Shown: positions 18,723 through 26,125 of the stretch, piece by piece | Layout: each line of letters starts with the position of its first letter | Position numbering within the stretch: the stretch's first letter is position 1 | Assembly: GCF_019218755.1 (NCBI RefSeq) | Contig: NZ_JAHUWZ010000005.1 | Span: forward strand, 372,001-436,000 | Direction: 5' to 3' | Length of the DNA: 64,000 bases | Source: Acidovorax sp. sif1233 | Lineage (GTDB): Bacteria; Pseudomonadota; Gammaproteobacteria; Burkholderiales; Burkholderiaceae_C | Position numbers and translations under genes: made by a program | The notes under the pieces: model-generated | What the model was told of the DNA's origin: nothing | What the model saw: only the letters and a program-made list of their open reading frames with translations | The model's database searches: none

Positions 18723-18775
18723 TTGCTATTAAAATGGTAGCTGTCTGCGCTTGCCCATCAAGCGCCAGCTGCCTT
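18723..18775 (+). repeat. R1 dispersed hairpin repeat, copy 3
   Basis: AT box TTGCTATTAAAATGGTAGCT, then GCGCTTG-N5-CAAGCGC, then CAGCTGCCTTTTTTG. The hairpin followed by six T residues could act as a rho-independent terminator for the M48 gene on the plus strand. Confidence 0.78.
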
Positions 18776-18811
18776 TTTTGTGCCCTGCCCCGCTCGGCAT
18801 GGACGTTGGCC

Positions 18812-19897
18812 TCAGGCCACGCTCACGCGGTTGCGGCCCGCGTGCTTGGCTTCGTAGAGCGCCTTGTCGGCGCGCACGATGGCGGCCTGCAGGTCGTCCG
18901 CGCCATGCACCTGCGCCACGCCAAACGACATGGTGAGCGACAGGGGCGCGGGGCCGACCTCCATCGGCGTTGCTTGCACCGCGGCGCGGATGCGTTCGGC
19001 CGTGGCGCAGGCGGCATCGAGCGGGCTGGCGGGCATCAGCGCCAGGAACTCCTCGCCGCCCCAGCGGGCGAGCACGTCGCCTTCGCGCAGGCTCTGGCTG
19101 AGCGTGCGGGCCATGGCCACCAGCACCTCGTCGCCCACGGCATGGCCGTACTGGTCGTTCACGCGCTTGAAGTGGTCCACGTCGCACAGCAGCAGGGCGA
19201 TGGGCGTGCCGTCGCGCTGGCCGCGGGCCAGCGTGTGGGCGGCCAGCGCCTCGAAGTGGCTGCGGTTGTTCAGGCCGGTCAGCGGGTCCAGCGTGGCCTG
19301 CTTGCGCAGCCGGCCCTCGGCGATGAGGATGGTGCGGCGGTAGAACGCCGCCAGCGCCGCCGACATCGCGAACACCAGGCAGATGTGGATCCAGTTGACG
19401 ATCTTCACGCTCAGGGGCGGCAGGGGGGCCAGCGGCCCCAGGTGGTCGCACAGCACCTGCAGGCCCAGGTAGTACGCCAGCAGCGCGATCACCATGGGCG
19501 CCGCGAAGCCGCGCGTGTTGGCGATCACGATGGCCGGAATGAACAGCAGCAGGTAGTAGTGAAAGCCGCTGTTCCAGCCGATGAGCAGCGAGCCCAGTGC
19601 CGCGTGGCCCACCACCTCCAGCCAGATCAGCGCCAGCGCGGCCGCGTTGTAGCGCGACTGGATGAGCCGGTAGGCTCCCAGGTACATCGCGATGCTCACC
19701 AGGTTGACGGCCGCCAGCGGCAGCGACCCCAGCCACAGGAACAGCACGATGTAGCCGCCGTCGATGGCCGCCGCCGTGAGCGCCACGCGCTGCACCATGG
19801 CCCAGTAGGCCTTGCCCGCCAGGCTGGAGCCGCGCTGCGGGATGGCGAACGGGCGGGGCGGGCGGGGCTCGGGGCGGGCGGATGCGGAATGTGCCAT
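18812..19897 (-). CDS. membrane diguanylate cyclase (GGDEF)
   Basis: Encodes about 361 aa from the ATG at 19897; the frame is open to 19948. Five to six hydrophobic segments occupy residues 40-180. The GGDEF domain follows (DPLTGLNNRSHFEAL, DVDHFKRVNDQYGHAVGDEVL, RWGGEEFLALMP with an intact GGEEF catalytic loop). No clear RxxD inhibitory site lies directly before it. It makes cyclic di-GMP. A monocistronic unit by context; input signal unknown. Confidence 0.93.
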   Translation of the reverse strand: MAHSASARPEPRPPRPFAIPQRGSSLAGKAYWAMVQRVALTAAAIDGGYIVLFLWLGSLPLAAVNLVSIAMYLGAYRLIQSRYNAAALALIWLEVVGHAALGSLLIGWNSGFHYYLLLFIPAIVIANTRGFAAPMVIALLAYYLGLQVLCDHLGPLAPLPPLSVKIVNWIHICLVFAMSAALAAFYRRTILIAEGRLRKQATLDPLTGLNNRSHFEALAAHTLARGQRDGTPIALLLCDVDHFKRVNDQYGHAVGDEVLVAMARTLSQSLREGDVLARWGGEEFLALMPASPLDAACATAERIRAAVQATPMEVGPAPLSLTMSFGVAQVHGADDLQAAIVRADKALYEAKHAGRNRVSVA

Positions 19898-20020
19898 GGC
19901 GGGCAGGGGCCTCGCCGGTGTTCGGGCACCGGTGCGGCGCGATAACAAAATGTCACATTCTAGGAAGCGCCTGCGCTGCCCATCGTCCGATGTGGGCGGC
20001 AGGCGGGCCGCAATTGGGGC

Positions 20021-20350
20021 TTAAGGGGCGGGGGGCGCCGTGCCAGCCGCCGGCGCACTGACGGTTTGCACGGGCTGCCAGTCCACGGCCATGGGGCTCT
20101 TGCGCGAGAACAGCTCCACGTGCGAGTCGATCGCGAACTGCACCCGGTCCAGGCTGGCCTGGTCGTCGGCGCTGCAGTCGAAGTGCAGCGCCGCGCCATC
20201 GGCCCGCAGCAGGCACAGGCCCCAGGGAAAGTGGGCCTGGCCCTGGTGCTCGTCATACGTCACGGTGATCTTGCGCGTGAAGTGGTAGCACAGGCGCTGC
20301 AGGTAGCGGCTGGCGTCGGGCGTGGGCACATGGCCCTGGCGTCGCATCAT
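20021..20350 (-). CDS. DUF2218 domain-containing protein
   Basis: Encodes 109 aa from the ATG at 20350. ASRYLQRLCYHFTRKITVTYDEHQGQAHFPWG is the DUF2218 signature, a small alpha/beta domain found beside siderophore genes in many Proteobacteria. The start overlaps the end of the ABC ATPase gene by 4 bp (20347-20350), so it is translated as the last gene of the siderophore uptake operon. Biochemical role unknown; an intracellular part in siderophore handling is an inference from context. Confidence 0.85.
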   Translation of the reverse strand: MMRRQGHVPTPDASRYLQRLCYHFTRKITVTYDEHQGQAHFPWGLCLLRADGAALHFDCSADDQASLDRVQFAIDSHVELFSRKSPMAVDWQPVQTVSAPAAGTAPPAP

Positions 20351-21168
20351 GGGAAGGGGCTGGTTGTGGTCATGGAAGAAGCGGCATCCAGCGGCAGCGC
20401 GGCGTCGGCCAGCACCAGCAGGTTGCCTTGCGAGCAGCGCTCCACGCGGGCCTGGACGCCATAGGCGCGCCGCAGCAGCGCGGGGGTCAGCAGCGGGGCC
20501 GGCGCGCCGGCGGCCAGCACGCCGCCGCCGCCCAGCACCAGCACCTGCTGGCAAAAGCGCAGCGCCAGGTTCAGGTCGTGCACGGCCACCAGGCCCACGG
20601 TGCCCTGCTGCTGCACCAGGTCGCGCACGGCCTGCAGCACCTGCAGCTGCCAGCGCAGGTCGAGCGCGCTGGTGGGCTCGTCCAGCAGCAGCAGGCGCGG
20701 CGCGCGCACGATGGCCTGCGCCAGCCCCACCATCTGGCGCTGCCCGCCCGAGAGTTCATCGAGCCGGCGCAGCGCCAGCGCCTGCAGCCCCAGCGATGCC
20801 ACGACGGATTCGATGGCCGCCTCGCGCCGGGCGGCGCTCCAGTCGCTGCGCCCGGCGCGCAGGGCGCTGTGCCAGGTCTCGTAGGCCACGAGCGAGGTGC
20901 TCTGGGGCAGCGCCTGCGGCAGGTAGCCCACGCGGCGCAGGCGCTCGCGGGGCGGCAGGGTGGCCAGGTCCGTGCCCTCGAGCCACACGCGGCCCTGCGC
21001 CGGCCGCAGCCCGGCCACGGCCTTGAGCAGCGTGGACTTGCCCACCGCGTTGGGCCCCACCACGGCCACCAGCGTGCCGGCGGGCACGGCAGGCAGGTCC
21101 ACGCCCTGCAGCACGGGCCGGCCGGGGTAGCCGGCGGTGAGTTGTTCGAGGGTCAGGCCGGTTGTCAT
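20347..21168 (-). CDS. iron-siderophore ABC transporter ATP-binding protein
   Basis: Encodes 273 aa. Walker A GPNAVGKST (about residues 39-47), signature LSGGQRQMVGLAQAI, Walker [13 protein letters not shown] and switch VAVHDLNLALRF; the FepC/FhuC-type subfamily is shown by the Q-loop and signature spacing. It energises import of ferric siderophore with the FecCD permease encoded 165 bp upstream; a repeat R2 element lies between them. Confidence 0.93.
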   Translation of the reverse strand: MTTGLTLEQLTAGYPGRPVLQGVDLPAVPAGTLVAVVGPNAVGKSTLLKAVAGLRPAQGRVWLEGTDLATLPPRERLRRVGYLPQALPQSTSLVAYETWHSALRAGRSDWSAARREAAIESVVASLGLQALALRRLDELSGGQRQMVGLAQAIVRAPRLLLLDEPTSALDLRWQLQVLQAVRDLVQQQGTVGLVAVHDLNLALRFCQQVLVLGGGGVLAAGAPAPLLTPALLRRAYGVQARVERCSQGNLLVLADAALPLDAASSMTTTSPFP

Positions 21169-21214
21169 ATCAAGCCTCCATGGCGCTACGCACCCTCAGC
21201 AGCCAATGAAACTG

Positions 21215-21333
21215 ACGCGGCCCGGGCCAGCGCCCCCGCGCAAGGGCCGTTCCGCCGCGCTGGGGGCGTCCTCCTCCCGCGTCGCGCAGCAATGTGGGAG
21301 AGGGGGAAGACGCGCAGCGGCTCAGGGGGTGCT
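21215..21333 (-). repeat. R2 dispersed hairpin repeat, copy 3
   Basis: Read on the minus strand it starts 2-6 bp after the TGA of the FecCD permease gene with CACCCCCTGAGCCGCTGCGC, followed by the C-rich/G-rich pair and the downstream tail. It separates the permease gene from its ATPase gene inside one operon. Confidence 0.72.
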
Positions 21334-22509
21334 TCATGTGGCCCTTCTCTGGCGCAGCACCAGCACCATGAACAGCGGCACGCCCACCAGCGCGGTGATG
21401 ATGCCGATGGGCAGCACCACGCCGGGCACCAGCGCCTTGCTGAGGATGGACGCGAGCGACAGCATCAGCGCCCCGGCCAGCGCGCTGCCGGGCAGGTAGT
21501 AGCGGTGGTCCTCGCCCAGCAGCATGCGCGCGATGTGCGGCCCCACCAGGCCCACGAAGCCGATGGTGCCCACGAACGACAGGGCGGTGGCCGCCAGCAG
21601 GCTCACGCGCAGCAGCGTGACCAGGCGCAGCCGCTCCACCCCGATGCCGAAGCTGCGCGCCTGGTCCTCGCCCGCGCGCAGCGCCGTGAGGGCCCAGGCC
21701 TGGCGCGCCGACCAGAGCATGCACAGCGCGAGCACGTTGCCCACGATGCCGATCTTGGTCCAGGTGGCGCGGCCCAGGCTGCCCATGGTCCAGAACACGA
21801 TCTGCTGCAGCGCGTTGCTGTCGGCGATGAACTGCAGCAGCCACAGCAGGGCCTCGAAGCTGAACAGCAGCGCGATGCCGAACAGCACCACGGTGTCCAC
21901 CGTGGCGCCCTGGCGCCAGGCCAGCAACTGGATCAGCGCCGTGGCGCTGGCCGCGCCCGCGAAGGCGCACAGCGGCACGGCCAGGTTCTCGCCCCAGGCC
22001 ACGAGCGTGAAGCCCGTGACCACGGCGGCCGAAGCGCCCACGGCCGCCGCCGCCGACACCCCGAGCGTGAACGGGCTGGCCAGCGGGTTGTTGAGCGCGG
22101 TCTGCATCTCGGCCCCCGCCAGGCCCAGGCTGGCGCCCACCAGCACGGCCATCACCGCGTAGGGCAGGCGCACTTCCCACAGGATGACCTGCTGCGCCTG
22201 CGGCAGGCTGGCGGGGGCGAACAGGCCCCGCAGCACGTCGGCGAACGCGAAGGTGGAGGGGCCGAGCGCGATGTCGGCCACCACGCTGGCGCACAGCACG
22301 GCGAGCAGGGCGGCCAGCAGCAGCAGGCGCAGGCGCACGAAGTGCTGGTAGCGCCGCGCCAGCGAACCAGCGCGGGCCGCGTCCAGGGGCTGCGGCAAGG
22401 GAGACGGGGCGGCGGGGTTCAACGAAGGCAGTTCCGGGGCTGGGCGTGTGGGGTGCGAGAGGGTTCCATGGCGCGGGGCGGCGGTTTTCAGCGGGGCTGC
22501 TGGGCCCAT
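21334..22509 (-). CDS. FecCD-family siderophore permease
   Basis: Encodes 391 aa from the ATG at 22509. After a Pro/Ala-rich cytoplasmic N-terminus of about 60 residues there are some ten membrane helices. Family sequences: RLPYAVMAVLVGASLGLAGAEMQTALNNPLASPFTLGVS, and FVGTIGFVGLVGPHIARMLLGEDHRYYLPGSALAGA, which contains the coupling segment. Single-domain permease that would dimerise. Its start overlaps the upstream esterase gene by 22 bp. Confidence 0.93.
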   Translation of the reverse strand: MGPAAPLKTAAPRHGTLSHPTRPAPELPSLNPAAPSPLPQPLDAARAGSLARRYQHFVRLRLLLLAALLAVLCASVVADIALGPSTFAFADVLRGLFAPASLPQAQQVILWEVRLPYAVMAVLVGASLGLAGAEMQTALNNPLASPFTLGVSAAAAVGASAAVVTGFTLVAWGENLAVPLCAFAGAASATALIQLLAWRQGATVDTVVLFGIALLFSFEALLWLLQFIADSNALQQIVFWTMGSLGRATWTKIGIVGNVLALCMLWSARQAWALTALRAGEDQARSFGIGVERLRLVTLLRVSLLAATALSFVGTIGFVGLVGPHIARMLLGEDHRYYLPGSALAGALMLSLASILSKALVPGVVLPIGIITALVGVPLFMVLVLRQRRAT

Positions 22510-23432
22510 GCCAGGGCGTCGATGAGCCCCGGCGCCATGGCGCCGCCATGGTCCACGCTGGGCAATATGCCCATGTGGACGCGCAGTTCGGGCCAGTGCA
22601 AGGCCTCCAGCTGGTCCGCCAGCGCCTGCGTGCGTTCGATCATGCGGCGTTCGTGCTGCACGGCGGCGCGCGCCGCGGTGGGAGCGGCCCGGGGCTGCTC
22701 CAGGCTGCCCACGCGCAGCTGCAGCCGGGCCCGGAAGGGGCGCGGCGCCGTCGCGTGCGCCTGCATGAACTGCGATGCCGTCTGCAGCACCTGCGCGCCG
22801 TTCCACCACACCGACGGGCTGGTGGCCGCATACCGGGTGAACAGCGCGGGGCGCGTGAACAGCGCGTGCAGCACCAGCAGGCCGCCGAACGAGTGCCCGC
22901 TCAGCGCCTGGCGCTGCGGGTCGATGGCAAACGCCCGCGCCACGCGCGGCTGCAGCTCGCGCGCGATGAAGTCGAGCAGGATGTCCGCGCCGCCGGCCTC
23001 GGGCGTGGCCGAGCGGCCGGGCGCGGGCGGCGTGTAGTCGCGCTGGCGTTGCGCGGGGTGGACCACGGCATCGCCGGGGTGGCCGATGCCCACGACGATG
23101 GCGCTGTCCGCGCGCATCTGCGCGGGGCGCGCGGCCTCATTGCGGGCCAGCTGGGCCGCGAGCGCAAAGGCGGCATTGCCGTCGAGCACATACAGCACGG
23201 GGTGTCCGGTGGCGGGCGCGGGGCCGGCGGGCTTCTGCACCCAGATGCGCCAGACGCGGCCGCTCGCCGGGTCGCGCAGGTCCAGCTGGTGCGTGTCCGG
23301 CAGCCGCGCGGGGCCCGCCTGCAGCAGGGACGCCTCTGGCGCGCCGCTGGCGCAGCCCGCCAGCCACAGGCTGGCACCAGAGGCCAGCAGCGCGCGGCGG
23401 CGGGTGTCGCGGGGCATGGGCATGGAGCGCAT
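22488..23432 (-). CDS. lipoprotein alpha/beta hydrolase, IroE/Fes-type siderophore esterase
   Basis: Encodes 314 aa from the ATG at 23432, which shares bases with the TGA of the binding-protein gene (TGATG). The N-terminus DTRRRALLASGASLWLAGCASG is a signal with lipobox LAGC. The hydrolase body resembles the esterase D/IroE group: VLYVLDGNAAFALAAQ, nucleophile elbow SGHSFGGLLVLHALF near residue 175, and a late DHGGAM His. Such enzymes hydrolyse trilactone siderophores such as enterobactin. A lipobox implies membrane anchoring and action in the periplasm, as for IroE. Substrate is inferred from context. Confidence 0.82.
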   Translation of the reverse strand: MRSMPMPRDTRRRALLASGASLWLAGCASGAPEASLLQAGPARLPDTHQLDLRDPASGRVWRIWVQKPAGPAPATGHPVLYVLDGNAAFALAAQLARNEAARPAQMRADSAIVVGIGHPGDAVVHPAQRQRDYTPPAPGRSATPEAGGADILLDFIARELQPRVARAFAIDPQRQALSGHSFGGLLVLHALFTRPALFTRYAATSPSVWWNGAQVLQTASQFMQAHATAPRPFRARLQLRVGSLEQPRAAPTAARAAVQHERRMIERTQALADQLEALHWPELRVHMGILPSVDHGGAMAPGLIDALAWAQQPR

Positions 23433-24586
23433 CAGAGGCTGGTCCAGTACACGCCCGTCAGCGGGATGGGCTGGAAGCGGGTGAACATCGTCTGCAGGGT
23501 GTCGCGCGGGTCCAGGTCGGCAAACAGCTCGGGGTGCAGCCATTTGGCGAACACCTGCACCGCCACGACGTTGAAGGGCGAGTTGTAGTAGTGGTGCCAG
23601 ATGGCATGCGCGCGGCCGGGCTGCTGCACGGCCTGCAGCTGGGCGATGCCCCGGCGCTGCGTGGCGCGCGCCAGCGAGGCGCGGGCGGCCTCGGGCGTGG
23701 CGTCGGCGCCCAGCACGATGCGCAGGGGGGATTTCTCGGCCGTGGCCATGCTGCCGATGCCGGTGCCGATGTACAGCTGGGGCTGCGTGGCGATCAGGAA
23801 TTCGGGGTTGAGCGTGCCGTGCTCGCCCGGAATGCGACCGCGCGCCACATTCTGGGCCCCGGCGGCATCCAGCAGCACGCCCACCAGGCCGACCATGGTG
23901 GCGCAGCACTCATCGGCCAGGCCCACGCGGTTCTCCAGGAACACGCCGGGGTGCCGCGTGCCGGCCGGCAGGGTGCGCAGGCGGGCTTCCACGCGGTCGA
24001 GCTGGGCCCGCCAATAGGTGTTGAACGCCTGGGCCTCCTGGCGCTTGCCCAGCACGGCGCCCAGCAGCTCCATGCTGCGCGCCGTGTTGCGGAGCGGGTC
24101 GTGGCGGAAGTCGACGAACACCACGGCCACGCCGGCCGCCTCCAGGCGGGCCAGCGTTTCGCGGTCGTTCTTGCTCGGGCCGTGGCCACCCGCCAGCCCC
24201 AGGATGGCGACCTGCGGACGCAGCGCGATGGCCTGTTCGTCGCTGAAGCTGCCGCTGCTGTTGCGGCCCACGCGCGGCACCTTGTCGATCTGCGGGAAAC
24301 GGCCGCGCCACTGCGCATAGCCGGCGGCATCCAGCGTCTCGTAGTCGCCCATCATGCCCACCAGGCGGCGGGCCACGTCGTCGCGCTCGAACACGCCCAG
24401 CGCGGGCAGCAGCCGGCCTTCGCCCAGCAGGATGCGCTCCACCTTGGCCGGCAGGGTGACGGCGCGGCCCGCCAGGTCGGTCACGGTCTGCGTGCCCCCC
24501 TGCGCGCGCGTGGGCGAGGCACCCAGGACCAGGGCGCAGAGCAGGGCCGCCAGTGGCGCCCAGGGGCAAAAACGGATCAGGGGCAT
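23432..24586 (-). CDS. iron-siderophore ABC transporter substrate-binding protein
   Basis: Encodes 384 aa from the ATG at 24586 (MPLIRFCPWAPLAALLC), with a Sec signal ending near SPTRAQ. The open frame runs to 24637, but those codons cover the likely operator. Periplasmic-binding class III sequences (TVTDLAGRAVTLPAKVERILLGEG, RPQVAILGLAGG) place it with FepB/FecB-type proteins. It is the first gene of the minus-strand uptake operon. A Fur-box-like site lies 50-76 bp upstream. Confidence 0.9.
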   Translation of the reverse strand: MPLIRFCPWAPLAALLCALVLGASPTRAQGGTQTVTDLAGRAVTLPAKVERILLGEGRLLPALGVFERDDVARRLVGMMGDYETLDAAGYAQWRGRFPQIDKVPRVGRNSSGSFSDEQAIALRPQVAILGLAGGHGPSKNDRETLARLEAAGVAVVFVDFRHDPLRNTARSMELLGAVLGKRQEAQAFNTYWRAQLDRVEARLRTLPAGTRHPGVFLENRVGLADECCATMVGLVGVLLDAAGAQNVARGRIPGEHGTLNPEFLIATQPQLYIGTGIGSMATAEKSPLRIVLGADATPEAARASLARATQRRGIAQLQAVQQPGRAHAIWHHYYNSPFNVVAVQVFAKWLHPELFADLDPRDTLQTMFTRFQPIPLTGVYWTSL

Positions 24587-24635
24587 GGGAGGGACGGTGT
24601 GCGGGCGACCATCGGCGGCGGACGGTTCAATGGCC

Positions 24636-24662
24636 AATATTGAGAATCATTTGCATTTATTA
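24636..24662. promoter_or_regulatory. candidate Fur box between the uptake operon and its AraC regulator
   Basis: The AT-rich island contains TGAGAAT-C-ATTTGCA, which matches 12 of 15 positions of the 7-1-7 Fur consensus TGATAAT-N-ATTATCA by eye. It sits 50 bp upstream of the binding-protein start and about 155 bp upstream of the AraC-type gene, suitable for iron-dependent repression of both. The surrounding DNA is far more GC-rich. Confidence 0.6.
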
Positions 24663-24815
24663 TGCCGACTTGCTAGCATCCCATGCCCCGGTGCCCGCCG
24701 TGTTTGCCAAGCGGAGAAAAACCTTTGCGCAAACGCCAGGCCCCGGGTTCCACGCGCCGTGGTGCATTGCCGTCCGCTGCCCCTGCCGCTTTTTCGCCGT
24801 CACACCTGCCTGCCC

Positions 24816-25823
24816 ATGTCTGTCGTCAGCCCCTTGAGTGTGCTGTCCGCCGCGCCCGCGTCGGACGGCATGCAGGCGTCGCTGCAGCGCCATCTGCAGC
24901 GCCTGCGCGTGCTGCGTCCGGGCCTGCACCTGCACGCGGACGATGCGGCCGATGCGCAGGATTTCACGGCCAGCGGCGAGATGGAGACGGGCCTGCGCAT
25001 CGTGGTGCTGCTGGAGGGCTCGGTGGACGTGAGCTATGGGCCGCGCCGCGTGGCGCTGTCGAGCGCGGCGGACCACGCCCGCCAGTCCCACGATGCAGGC
25101 CTGGCCAGCCTGCCGCGCGCCCTGCTGGTGTCGGTGGCGGAGCCGGAGCGCTTCGAGCGCCGCGCCCGCAAGGGCGCGTATGCGCGCCGGGTGAGCGTGG
25201 GCCTGGGCGGCGAATGGCTGGAGCAGGTGGCCGGCCCGTCGGCCTCCGGCGCCATCGAGGCCTTCCGCCGCCAGCACTTGGCCATGCACCACTGGCAGCC
25301 CTCGGCGCGCATCGCCGCCCTGGCCGAGCAGATCACCCATGCGCCGGACCTGAGCCCCCTGCTGCTGCACCTGTACCTGGAGAGCCGCGCGCTGGAGCTG
25401 GTGGGCGAGGCGCTGGGCAGCCTGGCGCAGCACGCCACCGGGCCCGCGCCCGCGCCCGCGCCGGCACCTGCTCCCGCGCCCACCGGGCTGCGGCTGCTGC
25501 CCCACGAGCACCGGCGCATGCGGGCGCTGCATGCCTTCCTGCAGACCGACGGGGCCATGGACCTGTCGCTCGATGCCCTGGCGCGCCAGGCCGGCACCAA
25601 CGCGAACACGCTGCAGCGGCACTTTCGGGCGGTGTACGGCACGACGGTGTTTGACTTCGTGCGCGAAAGCCGCCTGCAGCGCGCCCGCAAGGCCCTGGAG
25701 CAGGAGGGCCTGACCGTGGGCCAGGCGGCGCTGGTGGCGGGCTACAACAGCGCCGCCAACTTCGCCACGGCCTACCGCAAGCGCTTTGGCATGCCTCCCA
25801 AGCTGGCGCGAGTGAGGGTCTGA
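24816..25823 (+). CDS. AraC-family regulator, PchR-like
   Basis: Encodes 335 aa from the ATG at 24816 (MSVVSPLSVLSAAPAS). The N-terminal ligand domain includes MQASLQRHL and GLRIVVLLEGSVDVSYG; the C-terminal AraC DNA-binding pair is DALARQAGTNANTLQRHF and GQAALVAGYNSAANFATAYRKRFG. A Pro/Ala repeat linker of about 15 residues joins them near residue 210. PchR-type regulators activate siderophore uptake genes when ferric siderophore is present. Divergent from the uptake operon and followed by the TonB receptor gene. Confidence 0.9.
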   Translation: MSVVSPLSVLSAAPASDGMQASLQRHLQRLRVLRPGLHLHADDAADAQDFTASGEMETGLRIVVLLEGSVDVSYGPRRVALSSAADHARQSHDAGLASLPRALLVSVAEPERFERRARKGAYARRVSVGLGGEWLEQVAGPSASGAIEAFRRQHLAMHHWQPSARIAALAEQITHAPDLSPLLLHLYLESRALELVGEALGSLAQHATGPAPAPAPAPAPAPTGLRLLPHEHRRMRALHAFLQTDGAMDLSLDALARQAGTNANTLQRHFRAVYGTTVFDFVRESRLQRARKALEQEGLTVGQAALVAGYNSAANFATAYRKRFGMPPKLARVRV

Positions 25824-25910
25824 AACCCGCCGGGCCGCCTCGCGGCTCCCCCGGTCCTGGCAAGGCCCGTTCCACGGCGGCCCTGGCGGGGCCGCGGCAA
25901 ACGTCTTTGT
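25824..25910 (+). repeat. R2 dispersed hairpin repeat, copy 4
   Basis: Begins at the stop codon of the AraC gene: ACCCGCCGGGCCGCCTCGCGGC, then CCCCCGG and the tail GGCAAGGCCCGTTCCACGG. A shortened member lacking the long second hairpin. The rest of the 302-bp gap to the receptor gene holds no gene that I can support. A weak Fur-like stretch (GAAATCGCATTCATTC) lies near 26048-26063. Confidence 0.6.
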
Positions 25911-26125
25911 TGGGCGTGCAAACACAGGGCGGCGGGCTGCGTGAAATCATCGCTCCCATGCCGGGTGGAACCAGCCGGCACGCCTTGCAACACGTTCCGG
26001 GCACCGCGCCTGGATGGCTTCCTCGCGGAGCCACTGCGCGCCCTGAGTGAAATCGCATTCATTCCTGTTTGCAATCCGTTGGCGAGGCGGACTCCCTTCT
26101 CCTTCGTTTTTGATTCAGGACTTCT

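Noticed and set aside
25480-25500. Pro/Ala repeats in the AraC-type regulator as a phase-variable tract
   Set aside because: The DNA units (CGCGCCCGCGCC-like) are imperfect hexamers, short and in a protein linker; slippage would keep the frame.
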